64,000 nucleotides of DNA from Leptotrichia wadei. Its GTDB lineage: Bacteria > Fusobacteriota > Fusobacteriia > Fusobacteriales > Leptotrichiaceae. Under the pieces are notes generated by a model, which did no database searches, had not been told where the DNA came from, and saw nothing but the letters and a program-made list of their open reading frames with translations. How positions within the stretch are numbered: position 1 is the first letter of the stretch; each line of letters opens with the position of its first letter. The stretch lies in contig NZ_AP019829.2 in the NCBI RefSeq assembly GCF_007990545.2, forward strand, positions 806,001 through 870,000, in the 5' to 3' direction. Both the position numbers and the translations under genes were made by a program. Of the stretch, positions 8,676-18,094 are shown in pieces.

Positions 8676-10019
8676 TTATTCTTGTGCTTCAGCATGTTCT
8701 TCTGCCAATAATTTTTTCTCATAGGCATTAAAGAAAGGATAGTAAATTGCAACAGAAATTATAATAAGAAGTATATTTAAAATAACTGCTCTAAAATCTC
8801 CATTTGTTGCTAAAAATGCTCCTATTGGTCCAGGTAGAGTCCAAGGCGGTGTTGAAGTTACACGGTTTACCAGTCCTGCTACCATTGCAAAATAAGTGAT
8901 AGAGGCATTAACTATTGGAACAATTATAAAAGGCGGCAATAATGTAGGATTCAATACGATTGGAGCTCCAAAAATAATTGGTTCGTTTATGTTGAATATT
9001 GAAGGAAGGATTGCTGCTTTTCCTAGTGTCTTACCGTAAGTTGATTTTGATTTAAGTAGCAGTAATAGTGCAAATCCTATTGTTGTTCCTGAACCGCCAA
9101 TCCAAATGAACCATTGGTATAAAGGTTCTGCCGCAATGTGAGGAATATTTTGTCCATTTGCCAAAGCTGTAGCATTTTGTTCAAGAAGCATAAGCCACAA
9201 TGGACGTACAACAGATCCGACAATTGAATCACCGTGAATTCCAAAGCTCCAGAAGAATGTAATCATAAATACGATAAGTATTACAGAAAACCATGAATCA
9301 CTAAATTTCAGGACAGGTTTTATAATTGAGCCTATTATATCGTGTAAATCAATATTTAGCCAGTAAGTCAAAATTGTCAATGTGAAAATAATTATTGCCG
9401 CTGGAGTTAAGGCTTCAAATGAACGTGCAACTGATTCTGGCACAGCTTCAGGCATTTTTATTCTAAATCCAGTTGTTGTAGTCATTCTATATACTTCAAC
9501 TGCAAATATTGCCGCTATTATTCCTACAAATAAGCCTGCAGAGCCTAATCTTGACATTTGCAGAGCATACCCAATATCTTCCTGAATAATTTGAGAGCCT
9601 TTTGTACCCTCTTCAACAATAATTTGTACTGCTTTTCCACCAATAGTTTGATTTATCACTTCAATCGGATTAATCATTTTTGGCATGATTGTAAGCAAAA
9701 ATGCGCAGACTGAGAGGATTGCCCCTGTGATTCCGTCTAACTTATACGATTTTGCAAGGCTGTAACCGATTCCCATAACTGCGTAAAGTCCCATTATGAA
9801 CATTGTCATACGGTAGGGCAGTAGCATTTGTACTGCATGTTTTTTTGCTAAAACTGAGATTGCCCATTCTTTTGGAAAAGGTGGGAACGCTAAAATTAAA
9901 AATATTGATCCGACAATGATTAGTGGCAATGTAGAAACTATACCGTCCCGTATTGCCCTTAAATGTCTTTGTTCTGATATTTTTGCCATTTTTATTGAAA
10001 GTTGTTCTAAAACTGCCAT
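8676..10019 (-). CDS. PTS IIC permease, lactose/cellobiose family
   Basis: A 447-residue integral membrane IIC subunit with about ten hydrophobic segments and the family features TPPWTLPGPIGAF, INEPIIFGAP and an N-terminal amphipathic helix followed by RDGIVSTLPLIIVGS. It works with the separate IIB and IIA encoded next to it to bring in a beta-disaccharide or chitobiose-like sugar as a phospho-sugar. The gene lies between IIB and mupG in the operon, so its substrate may be a beta-linked glycoside related to cell-wall sugars rather than cellobiose; the sequence does not decide this. Confidence 0.88.
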   Translation of the reverse strand: MAVLEQLSIKMAKISEQRHLRAIRDGIVSTLPLIIVGSIFLILAFPPFPKEWAISVLAKKHAVQMLLPYRMTMFIMGLYAVMGIGYSLAKSYKLDGITGAILSVCAFLLTIMPKMINPIEVINQTIGGKAVQIIVEEGTKGSQIIQEDIGYALQMSRLGSAGLFVGIIAAIFAVEVYRMTTTTGFRIKMPEAVPESVARSFEALTPAAIIIFTLTILTYWLNIDLHDIIGSIIKPVLKFSDSWFSVILIVFMITFFWSFGIHGDSIVGSVVRPLWLMLLEQNATALANGQNIPHIAAEPLYQWFIWIGGSGTTIGFALLLLLKSKSTYGKTLGKAAILPSIFNINEPIIFGAPIVLNPTLLPPFIIVPIVNASITYFAMVAGLVNRVTSTPPWTLPGPIGAFLATNGDFRAVILNILLIIISVAIYYPFFNAYEKKLLAEEHAEAQE

Positions 10020-10121
10020 AATTTACTTCCTTTCCTATTAAAATATTTTTTTTATTCATTTAAATAATAATTAGTTTCAAGAAATTGAGATTTTTAGTAA
10101 AATTTAATATCTTAAAATTTA

Positions 10122-10430
10122 TTAATTGGATAATAATTCTTGAATCTGTTTTAATAATTTAGGGCCTCCAAGTGGGCTATATCCTTGTGGCGTAATCATT
10201 GCGCAAGGTACTTGGGCTTCCTTTGCTTGTGCACTTAATATATCAAATCTGTGTCTTATTTGAGGTGCAACCATTGCCACGTCATATCCATTTTTCACTT
10301 CATCTTCAAATTGCTGTGTACTTACAGCCTTTACTTCAATTTCTACACCTTTTGATTTTGCTTCCTTTTCTAGTGCTTTTACCGCCACTGCGCTTGACAT
10401 TCCTAGCGAACATACAAATAATACTTTCAT
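10122..10430 (-). CDS. PTS IIB, lactose/cellobiose family
   Basis: A 102-residue soluble IIB with the phosphocysteine at residue 7 (VLFVCSLGMSS) in the canonical P-loop after the first strand. It passes phosphate from the IIA subunit to the sugar bound to the IIC permease. Length and the motif are typical of CelA/LicB-like proteins. The IIA gene lies 18 bases upstream and IIC 102 bases downstream, so the three form one transporter. Confidence 0.93.
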   Translation of the reverse strand: MKVLFVCSLGMSSAVAVKALEKEAKSKGVEIEVKAVSTQQFEDEVKNGYDVAMVAPQIRHRFDILSAQAKEAQVPCAMITPQGYSPLGGPKLLKQIQELLSN

Positions 10431-10448
10431 TTTAAATCCTCCTAATTT

Positions 10449-10778
10449 TTATTTTTTTTCAAGTTTATCAATTCTTTTATACATTTTTATCATTCCTTCA
10501 ATTAATGTTTTAGCTTCAATCGCTGTCATTAAATGGTCTTGCGAGTGAACAAACAAAACTGAAGGTGTAATTCCTTCTCCATTTACTTCTGCCTGAATTA
10601 TGTCGGTTTGAATATTATGAGCCGACAGCAGCGCCTCATCCGCTTCTTTTAATAAATTTTCCGCCTTTTTAAAGTTTCCCTTTTCCGCTTCACCCAATGC
10701 CTCATAAGCCAGTCCTTTTGCCATTCCAGCACTGTTTACAATTTCAAATACAACTAATTCCATTTGTTCCTTATCCAT
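10449..10778 (-). CDS. PTS IIA, lactose/cellobiose family
   Basis: A 109-residue helical IIA. The phosphorylated histidine is in VHSQDHLMTA near residue 80, and the N-terminal segment (GMAKGLAYEAL) is typical of the trimeric three-helix-bundle LacF/CelC family. It takes phosphate from HPr and gives it to the IIB encoded next door. It starts six bases after the stop of the GH4 gene, so translation is probably coupled. It is not expected to serve MurP, which needs a glucose-type IIA. Confidence 0.93.
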   Translation of the reverse strand: MDKEQMELVVFEIVNSAGMAKGLAYEALGEAEKGNFKKAENLLKEADEALLSAHNIQTDIIQAEVNGEGITPSVLFVHSQDHLMTAIEAKTLIEGMIKMYKRIDKLEKK

Positions 10779-10784
10779 AATTTT

Positions 10785-12146
10785 TTATTTTCCTCCCTTT
10801 TGATATTTTTCTCTATTTTCATAATAATCCTTAAACTGTGGTAAATATTTTTCGTGTGCATCCAGAAGTTCATTCAAAACTTTTCTTCCAATTGTAGTTC
10901 CAGGAATTAATGGATTTGTAGTGAAAGCCTGCAATGCGGTGTAATAATTTCCTGTAACAGCCGCTTCCACAGTCAGTTCTTCCATTGCCTTCATTAATTG
11001 AATATATCCTCTCTGCCCAGCATTTGGAAATTTACCAAATGTTATTGGTTTAGGCCCGCTTGCTGTAATGTATGAGGAAATTTCAACTGCCGAATTATAC
11101 GGTAAATCTGCGATAGCTCCTTTATTTCTAGTATTTACCGCCATTATTATGCCTTTATCATTGTAGATAGCACTAATCAGTTCACAAGCTGCATCAGAGT
11201 AATAAGCACCACCTCTTTGTTCAAGCTGTTTAGGTTTTTCCTTCAAATTTACATCCTTGTAAAGTTCAAAAAGTTCTGCTTCAACTCTTTTAACAATTTC
11301 CCCTCTTGTTCCATTCTCCTTATATGATTTCAGCCCTTCAGCCAGCATTTCATCCTGTAAGTAATAATATCTATGATAGTCACAAGGCAACATTCCCAAA
11401 TTTTTTATCTGATCATAATCGTAATTTATGCTTACAATATTTTTTACGCCAAGATTTTCCTTATCCTGCCTTTTATCCCATAAATCCGCCGTAAGTTCAT
11501 TTCCTTTCTTGTCCCAAACCTTGTACCAGACAAAGTGATTCAGCCCTGCAAATTGGAATTTAAACTCGCTAATATCTTTTTCATAAAGGCTTGCACAATC
11601 CATCTGAGTATGTACTGGAATATTGCAAAGTCCGACAACTTTTTCAAAATTTCCATAATTTAGTACAGCTTCTGTTACGATTCCAGCTGGATTTGTAAAG
11701 TTAATGAGCCAGGCATTTGGAGCAAGTTCCTTTATATCATTTACAATATCAAGTATTACAGGAATTGTACGAAATGCCTTAAACATTCCTCCAGCCCCAT
11801 TTGTTTCCTGTCCCAAAAGTCCGTTTTCAAATGGTATTCTTTCATCTTTAATTCTCGCATCAAGCAGCCCCACACGAAACTGAGTAGTCACAAAATCCGC
11901 ATCTTTTATAGCTTCCCTTCTATCCAGCGTCAAATAAACCTTGCAGTCAATACCAGCCTTTTCCACCATTCTTTTAGCCAAATTTCCAACTATTTCTAAT
12001 TTTTCTTTTCCTTCTTCAATATCAACCAGCCATATTTCCCTTACTGGCAATTCCTTTATCCTTTTAATAAATCCTTCTATCAGTTCAGGAGTATAGCTAG
12101 AGCCTCCACCAATCGTTACAATTTTAATTCCGTCTTTTTTTCCCAT
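10785..12146 (-). CDS. GH4 6-phospho-glycosidase (NAD/Mn-dependent)
   Basis: A 453-residue family 4 glycosidase, which hydrolyses phospho-glycosides by a redox mechanism using NAD+ and Mn2+. The Rossmann motif GGGSSYTPELIEG lies near the N-terminus and is followed by DADFVTTQFRVG, QETNGAGGMFKAFRTIP and the metal-binding CNIP..H region. The best match is the 6-phospho-beta-glucosidase branch (CelF/LicH). The start at 12146 has AGAAAGGA eight bases upstream; a start at 12194 would overlap murQ and lacks one. Being between murQ and the PTS IIA, it should split whatever the lactose-type PTS imports. Confidence 0.87.
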   Translation of the reverse strand: MGKKDGIKIVTIGGGSSYTPELIEGFIKRIKELPVREIWLVDIEEGKEKLEIVGNLAKRMVEKAGIDCKVYLTLDRREAIKDADFVTTQFRVGLLDARIKDERIPFENGLLGQETNGAGGMFKAFRTIPVILDIVNDIKELAPNAWLINFTNPAGIVTEAVLNYGNFEKVVGLCNIPVHTQMDCASLYEKDISEFKFQFAGLNHFVWYKVWDKKGNELTADLWDKRQDKENLGVKNIVSINYDYDQIKNLGMLPCDYHRYYYLQDEMLAEGLKSYKENGTRGEIVKRVEAELFELYKDVNLKEKPKQLEQRGGAYYSDAACELISAIYNDKGIIMAVNTRNKGAIADLPYNSAVEISSYITASGPKPITFGKFPNAGQRGYIQLMKAMEELTVEAAVTGNYYTALQAFTTNPLIPGTTIGRKVLNELLDAHEKYLPQFKDYYENREKYQKGGK

Positions 12147-12168
12147 TTTTTCAATCCTTTCTAAATTG

Positions 12169-13086
12169 CTAAATATTTTTTTCAGAATATTCATGTATCA
12201 ATTTTGCCACATTATTATCGTATTGTTTTAATTTTTCCATTGCCATATCTTTATCAATATCCAAAAGTATCATAGAAATAGCTGTTTTTACATCATTTCC
12301 GGCTTTTTTCAAAACAGAACTTGCAATTTCATAATCAGCCCCAGTAGTTTTCATTATTATTCTTTTCGCCCGCTCAACCAGTTTCTGATTGGAAGTTTTT
12401 ACATCCACCATGTAGCCTGAAAATACTTTTCCCAGTTTTATCATAATTGTTGTGGAAATCATATTAAGTATCATTTTCTGTGCTGTTCCCGCTTTCATTC
12501 TGGTAGAGCCTGTAACAATTTCAGCTCCAACAGGGACTTCTATAGAATATTGACTAACCTTTGATAATTCAGAGTTTTTTGAGCAAGTTATACTTCCTGT
12601 AACTGCACCAATACTGTTTGCATATTCGATGGCACCCAAAACATAAGGAGTTCTGCCAGAAGCCGCAAGTCCTATAACTGCATCATTTTCAGTAAGATTA
12701 ATATTTAGCAAATCCTGTTTTCCCAGTTCAGGACTATCCTCAGCGTTCTCCTTAGCCTTGAATATCGCTTCATTTCCACCAGCAATTATTCCTTGAACTT
12801 TCTCAAAGGAAACTCCGTAAGTAGGAGGACATTCCGAAGCATCAAGTATTCCAAGCCTGCCTGATGTTCCAGCCCCAATATATATAATTCTAGTTTCTTT
12901 TTTATATTTTGACAAAATAGCATTTATCAGCCGTGAAATACTGCCCAGTTCATTTTCTACGCAAAATGCCACTTTCTTGTCTTCCTCATTTATTCTTCTC
13001 ACAATCTCAAGGCTATCCTGCAGTTCAATATCCTTGCTGCTTGGATTATTTTCTTCAGTAGACAATTTTTCCAGCTCGATCATCAT
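12169..13086 (-). CDS. murQ: N-acetylmuramic acid 6-phosphate etherase
   Basis: A 305-residue SIS-domain enzyme that cleaves the lactyl ether of MurNAc-6-phosphate to give GlcNAc-6-phosphate and D-lactate. Visible features are IIYIGAGTSGRLG, DASECPPTYG, GLAASGRTPYVLGA and STRMKAGTAQK, all characteristic of MurQ, with the C-terminal UBA-like helices. It is the first gene of the operon after a promoter at about 13113-13140. Two adjacent ATG codons (13086 and 13083) both suit the AAAGGA site. With murP and mupG it makes a complete MurNAc catabolic route; no RpiR-type MurR regulator is adjacent. Confidence 0.95.
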   Translation of the reverse strand: MMIELEKLSTEENNPSSKDIELQDSLEIVRRINEEDKKVAFCVENELGSISRLINAILSKYKKETRIIYIGAGTSGRLGILDASECPPTYGVSFEKVQGIIAGGNEAIFKAKENAEDSPELGKQDLLNINLTENDAVIGLAASGRTPYVLGAIEYANSIGAVTGSITCSKNSELSKVSQYSIEVPVGAEIVTGSTRMKAGTAQKMILNMISTTIMIKLGKVFSGYMVDVKTSNQKLVERAKRIIMKTTGADYEIASSVLKKAGNDVKTAISMILLDIDKDMAMEKLKQYDNNVAKLIHEYSEKNI

Positions 13087-13112
13087 TTACCACTTCCTTT
13101 AGGTCAGTCTAT

Positions 13113-13140
13113 GTTATAATTATATCTCGATTTTTCTCAA
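13113..13140 (-). promoter_or_regulatory. Probable promoter of the murQ operon
   Basis: On the minus strand TTGAGA (13135-13140) and TATAAC (13113-13118) are 16 bases apart; an overlapping TATAAT lies at 13119-13124. The site is about 30 bases before murQ. Confidence 0.45.
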
Positions 13141-13354
13141 ATGGAAGTCTATTTTTAAATTTATCTAAAAAATTTGTTTAAAAGAGAAGAAAAGTACTGA
13201 TAAACTTAAATTCTATTAAAAAAAATAGGAATAAAATTTTATAACAATTAATTTGATAGTCTTATTAAAAAAATCAAATATCCATCTTAAGGACTTTTAT
13301 AATTTTAGTTTAAAAATATTATGATTAATAAATGTTTTTTCTATTTTTTTATTC

Positions 13355-13570
13355 AATTTTTTTGTAACGTAAGGGCATCAAACGCCATGCCCTTTTTCGC
13401 AATAACAATTATTTTAACATGTATAACTGGCTGCTACTTAGAGATAATGGCGAAACGTTCTACGAACTGCCCCGCTTTACGCAAAACTTTCTTATAAAGA
13501 AAAAATAAAACTCGCTTCGGAGCCAGGGTTGCAAGGGAAATGGCGATTGATTTCCCTTGCCATATAAAAA
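13355..13570. repeat. GC-richer intergenic repeat element with two hairpins
   Basis: This stretch is clearly richer in G+C than its surroundings and has no convincing frame. It contains AAGGGCAT/ATGCCCTT (13371-13378 with 13387-13394, then a T run, so terminator-like on the plus strand) and an 11-base perfect stem GCAAGGGAAAT/ATTTCCCTTGC (13532-13542 with 13551-13561). The ACTCGCTTCGGAGCC segment between them resembles ACTCGCTATGCTC on the minus strand of the element near 18.1 kb. The rest of the 840-base gap between murQ and the next operon shows no gene. Confidence 0.5.
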
Positions 13571-13824
13571 GAAAAAATATAAGATTATGAAAAAATATTT
13601 ATTAACAATAAGAAACTTTTAAAAATTTAAATAAAAATCCTCTATATGGATACTTAATGATAAAATTTAATTAAAGGATATTTTAATAGTTACATAAATT
13701 GTATAATAACACAATCTTGTAAAAAAAGCTTTAATTGTATAATTCTTTTGATTTTTTGCTTTTTAAATGTGAAATAGTATAAAGTTTAGATTTGGTGAAT
13801 TTTAGAAACTTAAAAAATTGAAGT

Positions 13825-13860
13825 AAAAAAACAAGAGCATAATTATTTTTTACACTCTTG
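13825..13860 (-). terminator. Terminator of the UbiA-end operon
   Basis: Minus-strand stem beginning CAAGAGTGTAA and closing TTATGCTCTTG (11 pairs, two of them G-T), followed by seven T. It lies about 70 bases after the stop of the prenyltransferase gene at 13929. Confidence 0.75.
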
Positions 13861-13928
13861 CTTATTTATAGATGATTAAATTTATTTGTTAAAAACAACA
13901 GATACAGCCAATATAAAATTTATACTTT

Positions 13929-14966
13929 TTATTTTATTAAACTAAATACAAAATATGGAAGAAACCCCATGCACATACTTGAAAAAATAATCCAAAGTCC
14001 CGACACAGTCTCCACAATTTTTCCTGATAAATCCTTTTTCAAAAATTTTACCATAAAATATATCGAAACTATCAATATTATAAGCAATGTTAATCCACCA
14101 AAGAAAAAATATTTTTCATAAGTATGGGCAAGCCCAAGAATGACAAGAAAATATTCAATAATAAAAAGTAGACTTAAAATAACCACAGCTTTTTTTCTCC
14201 CCCAAAGTTTACTATATGTTTGCACTCCATGTTCCTCTTCATCAGATCTTCTCGTTTTTCTTCCAATTTCTAGAACAATTCCGTTTAGATAATTTAATGC
14301 AAAAAGAGGAATTAGGGCAATATCAATATTATGTCTATACCATTGCAACGCTCCAAATTTAAAAATATTTTCTGCTTCGCCTAATATGATATATTGTGTA
14401 GCATTTACAATAACAAGAGTAATAAAAATCATTATTACAACGTGAGATAGAGCATAAATTAAAATTCTTTTTGTAAGCCACTCTTTTATAAAAAATTCCT
14501 TTGCCATTAAAAACATATAAAACCATACTATTATCATAAAATATATAATTTTAAAATCTATAACATACGCAAGAATTATTTGTATAATAACAGTAGCAAT
14601 TCCTATTTTTCCCAATGCTTTTAAAGTTACTACTCCTCTTTGAACAGGACGGTAAGCCCTGTATTTTAAATCTTCTTCATAATCCTTAAATTCATCTGTA
14701 ATTCTTAATTGTAAGAAAAACATAAAAATTATGATAAATAAAGCAACTATTTTATGCCAAGGCATTGGCACTTTAATTTCTTTTGAAAAAATCTGATTAA
14801 TGATTTTTGAATTATATAGTAATCCTGTATAGATATATCCTGACAAAGTAAAAATTAGTACAAAAATTGAGTTTTTTCCTAATGGAAACCGTTCATTCAG
14901 ATATATTTTGAAGTTTTTTATATTTTGGATTATTGATTTTTTTGAATTTATATTATTTTGACTCAT
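13929..14966 (-). CDS. UbiA-family prenyltransferase-like membrane protein
   Basis: A 345-residue protein with about nine membrane helices. Two acidic motifs sit where UbiA enzymes bind Mg-diphosphate: RITDEFKDYEED (about residues 88-99) after the second helix and GRKTRRSDEEEHG in the middle loop. UbiA enzymes move a prenyl or related group from a diphosphate onto an acceptor in the membrane (quinones, tocopherols, archaeal lipids, decaprenyl-phosphoribose). The first motif reads TDEFKDYEED instead of the classic NDxxD, so substrate cannot be assigned. It is the last gene of the cluster. Confidence 0.75.
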   Translation of the reverse strand: MSQNNINSKKSIIQNIKNFKIYLNERFPLGKNSIFVLIFTLSGYIYTGLLYNSKIINQIFSKEIKVPMPWHKIVALFIIIFMFFLQLRITDEFKDYEEDLKYRAYRPVQRGVVTLKALGKIGIATVIIQIILAYVIDFKIIYFMIIVWFYMFLMAKEFFIKEWLTKRILIYALSHVVIMIFITLVIVNATQYIILGEAENIFKFGALQWYRHNIDIALIPLFALNYLNGIVLEIGRKTRRSDEEEHGVQTYSKLWGRKKAVVILSLLFIIEYFLVILGLAHTYEKYFFFGGLTLLIILIVSIYFMVKFLKKDLSGKIVETVSGLWIIFSSMCMGFLPYFVFSLIK

Positions 14967-15003
14967 TTATTTCTCCTCTTACAATATTATATATAAATAG
15001 ATT

Positions 15004-15387
15004 TTACTGACAATAGAAGTCAATCATGGAAAGTAAATATCCTGTATTACTGTCTACTGGTGTACTTTCAATAAAATCTTTAATTTTATACCTTAATATT
15101 AATTTTTTTTCATTATACTGTTCACGCTTTTCAATAGTCATCGCTCTATCCAGAGAATGACTAAACGGACTTCCTGAACTTGCAATGCCTTCTATAATTC
15201 CTCCTAAAAAATCAAAAAACAGTCCTCTTGCTTTAGAACGTATATGAGTCTGATACTTTTCATCAAGATATGACAAGTCTGCCTCACTCTTTTCTGCTGA
15301 AAGATAGAATCTTTTCAAAGATCTTCTATCATATAATGAAAATAATTTTAATCCCTCCTGAATTAATTCTTTTGCTTCTGTTTTCAT
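15004..15387 (-). CDS. Conserved-looking hypothetical protein, 127 aa
   Basis: A small, mostly helical soluble protein with no signal peptide, one weakly hydrophobic centre (GLFFDFLGGIIEGIASSG) and a charged C-terminal half. I do not recognise the family. It is tightly packed (27 bases from the upstream ligase gene, 37 bases from the prenyltransferase gene) and has an AGAAAGGAAAT site, so it is very likely translated and part of the same pathway or complex. Confidence 0.65.
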   Translation of the reverse strand: MKTEAKELIQEGLKLFSLYDRRSLKRFYLSAEKSEADLSYLDEKYQTHIRSKARGLFFDFLGGIIEGIASSGSPFSHSLDRAMTIEKREQYNEKKLILRYKIKDFIESTPVDSNTGYLLSMIDFYCQ

Positions 15388-15413
15388 AAAATTTCCTTTC
15401 TGAATTTAAATTT

Positions 15414-16925
15414 TTAAAGTTTTTCAACTATCTCTTCCAGCCTTTTATAATCTGTCTTACTGTTATGCCTCTTATCCATTGGAATCTCAGTTTCAATTAT
15501 TTTAAATATTCCAAATTTTTCTTTTAATTCTTTAATTTCATTATCCTCAGACAAATCTCCTTTAAATTCAGGATTTCTTTCAGTAAAGAGATACAATTTA
15601 TTATTTTTTGAAGTAAGGACAGATTTTTTCAAGTTTTTGCAAAATGAAAAGGCAGTTTCTATAGTGAAAGGATAATAAATGTTTTCTTCAATTTGTATTA
15701 GCCCTTTAACCCTTCCAAGCAGCATAAGCTGCCCTTTTTTGTTAATATATCCCATATCTCCTGTCCTGTGCCAGTTTTCATCAGGATTTTTTTCAACATT
15801 TAGGTAACCATTAACCACGTTTTCTCCCCTTACAAGTATTTCACCTTTTAATTCTGAAGAATCTTTAACATTGTTTGATTTTTTTAATTTTTCTATTTTG
15901 AGCTCTATTTCATTAACTATTTTCCCAGCCAGCAGTCCTTTTCCATTTTTCATATTTTCAATATCTTCTTTTGTTATATCATCAAAATTTAATACCGATA
16001 TTGGCTCAGCTTCTGATGCTCCATACAAAGCTGTAATTTTTGCATTTGTAAAAACTTCTTTAATTTTTTTCATAAGGCTGTAAAAAACAGGAGCGCCGCC
16101 TGTATATACCTTTTGAACATTTTCAAGCGTTATTTTTTCATCTTTGCAAAATTTTACAATATTTTGAAATATTGCAGGAGGGAGGATGACGTTCTGAATA
16201 TTATTTTCCATTATTTGCTGAACAATATTTTTAAAATTTGATTCTGCAGGTTTTTTCCAGTTTAAATCAGGAATAAAAGTAGTTGTTCCTGTGGCAATGT
16301 GGGAAAAAAGAAATATTGGAAATGAAGAATAAACTGATGTTTTCTTTTCAAATTTTATATTTTTTTCAAGCACATTATGCTGCCCCAGCAAGAATTTATG
16401 AGTTCTCATAATAATTTTAGGAAATCCAGTACTTCCGCTTGTAAAGCTGATAAGAGCTGGTGTATTTTCTTCAATTTTTTCATAATTTTTAATTTTTTCA
16501 TTTATTAAAAATTTTTCAGAATATTTCATCACTTTAATATAATTAATTTTTTTCCCAATTTTTCTGATTCCCTTTAGAAAAAATCCCTTCAAAAGTGTCT
16601 TCCTGCTCCCAATTATCCCATCAGGCGAAATCATCTCACAACATTTATTAATATGCTCAATTCCAGCATAAGGGTCAATAAATACAGCTTGTATTTCCAT
16701 TTTAAATATTGCTGTTAAAATCAGGTAAAATTCCACTCCAATTGGAATAAAAACTACAATTTTATCTCCTTTTTTAAAATTTTTTTTCCTTAAATAATCA
16801 CATACATAATTTGATTTTTCATCTATTTGGGTAAAAGTAACTTTTTTGCCTGTATGCAAGTCAAATAAAGCTGACTTATCTGGATACAGACTTCTTAATT
16901 CTTTTATTTTGTCAACTATTGTCAT
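15414..16925 (-). CDS. ANL-superfamily AMP-forming ligase
   Basis: A 503-residue acyl- or aryl-adenylating enzyme. The P-loop SFTSGSTGFPK (about residue 155), the A5-type YGASEAEP, the A7/A8 region HRTGDMGY...LLGRVKG and the C-terminal catalytic lysine (NSKTDYKRLEE) are all present, so it should be active. Such enzymes activate a carboxylate with ATP and usually pass it to CoA or another acceptor. The YGASEAEP form recalls OleC-type beta-lactone synthetases more than ordinary fatty acyl-CoA ligases, but I hold that weakly. It is 18 bases downstream of the GNAT gene. Confidence 0.8.
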   Translation of the reverse strand: MTIVDKIKELRSLYPDKSALFDLHTGKKVTFTQIDEKSNYVCDYLRKKNFKKGDKIVVFIPIGVEFYLILTAIFKMEIQAVFIDPYAGIEHINKCCEMISPDGIIGSRKTLLKGFFLKGIRKIGKKINYIKVMKYSEKFLINEKIKNYEKIEENTPALISFTSGSTGFPKIIMRTHKFLLGQHNVLEKNIKFEKKTSVYSSFPIFLFSHIATGTTTFIPDLNWKKPAESNFKNIVQQIMENNIQNVILPPAIFQNIVKFCKDEKITLENVQKVYTGGAPVFYSLMKKIKEVFTNAKITALYGASEAEPISVLNFDDITKEDIENMKNGKGLLAGKIVNEIELKIEKLKKSNNVKDSSELKGEILVRGENVVNGYLNVEKNPDENWHRTGDMGYINKKGQLMLLGRVKGLIQIEENIYYPFTIETAFSFCKNLKKSVLTSKNNKLYLFTERNPEFKGDLSEDNEIKELKEKFGIFKIIETEIPMDKRHNSKTDYKRLEEIVEKL

Positions 16926-16943
16926 TTTTATACCGCCTTTTAT

Positions 16944-17972
16944 TTAAAGTTCCTTTACAAACAAAGTATATCTTCTCAATTCATCTCCCAATAGCAATCC
17001 TATATTTTTAGATATATTTTTTTCATACATCAAAGCATAAATCACATTTTTATAACCTGATTTTTCCGCTTCCTTTACAAGTTCATCAATCAAGATATAT
17101 CCCATCCCTTTTCCATTATATTGGGGAGAAATCGCAATTGTTTTGAGTATCATCGTTTCTATTTTTCCTTTATACTCAAGCTCTGCATAATCAGGTATTC
17201 CAAACACATAGCCAATTAATTCGTCCTTGAGATAAAGCATTTTAAAAAATTTTTTTACAATTTTATCTTCATAGTTCATGTATATTTTCAAAAATATTTC
17301 TCTATCCAATTCAGAATACAGAAAATTATTTTTAAATGCCTCAATTGTCAAGTCGTAAACTTTATTCAGCACAGTGATTAAATCATTATTTTCCGCAGAT
17401 TTTACTGTCGTATCCTTATAATAGTCAAATTTTTTCAATTTTTCAATTTTTTTAGATAAATGCCCCCTTTGAACAGGATTCATATTTTCCATTATTGTAG
17501 AAATATAATAAGCAAGCGGTTCAAATCCAATTTTTTTAAATAATTCCACATAATATTCTTCATTAAAAGGCTCCATCAGAAACGGTGGATGATTTCTCTT
17601 GTCCGTAACATACCGATATGTATTCCAAGTAGTTCCATTTAAAGGACCTATTATTGTTTTTATCCCCTTTTTTTTGAGTTCTTTAAATACTTTATTAAAA
17701 AGCTTATCTTCATTTTTTCTGTATTTTTCATGTATATTTACATTTCCTATATATGATGTTTTTCTTCCATTGTAATTAGGACGATTGTGCCATAAATTAA
17801 GACTTCCAGCTATTTCTTTGTTTTCATTATAAAAAACAATAATTTCAGACGGACGTTCTATTTGTATTTTTGGAACTTCATTTTGTGAAATATTATTTTC
17901 CATAATGTATTTTTCTAAATTGATTTTATTTATCTGGTTATTTTCTGTTATTGTGTATTGCTTGATTTTCAT
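16944..17972 (-). CDS. GNAT-fold acyltransferase
   Basis: A 342-residue protein with two GNAT-like halves: an N-terminal half with GPLNGTTWNTYRYV (about residues 103-116) and a C-terminal half with the acetyl-CoA-binding ISPQYNGKGMGYILIDEL (about residues 280-297). GNATs transfer an acyl group from a thioester to an amine. Its neighbours (ANL ligase, BtaA-like transferase) suggest it could acylate an amine-bearing lipid intermediate, which is inference. It begins a sub-operon after a 435-base gap with its own promoter and an AAAAGGAG site. Confidence 0.75.
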   Translation of the reverse strand: MKIKQYTITENNQINKINLEKYIMENNISQNEVPKIQIERPSEIIVFYNENKEIAGSLNLWHNRPNYNGRKTSYIGNVNIHEKYRKNEDKLFNKVFKELKKKGIKTIIGPLNGTTWNTYRYVTDKRNHPPFLMEPFNEEYYVELFKKIGFEPLAYYISTIMENMNPVQRGHLSKKIEKLKKFDYYKDTTVKSAENNDLITVLNKVYDLTIEAFKNNFLYSELDREIFLKIYMNYEDKIVKKFFKMLYLKDELIGYVFGIPDYAELEYKGKIETMILKTIAISPQYNGKGMGYILIDELVKEAEKSGYKNVIYALMYEKNISKNIGLLLGDELRRYTLFVKEL

Positions 17973-18011
17973 TTTTAAATTTTCTCCTTTTTTATAATTT
18001 ATCTTATTTAT

Positions 18012-18040
18012 ATTATACTAAATCCCATTTAAACAACAAA
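18012..18040 (-). promoter_or_regulatory. Promoter of the GNAT-ligase-UbiA sub-operon
   Basis: Minus-strand TTTGTT (18035-18040) and TATAAT (18012-18017) with 17-base spacing, about 40 bases before the GNAT start codon. Confidence 0.5.
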
Positions 18041-18094
18041 TTTATTACAAACTTTTTTAATTAAAGGATATAAATCTAGTATTTTCAAATAATT

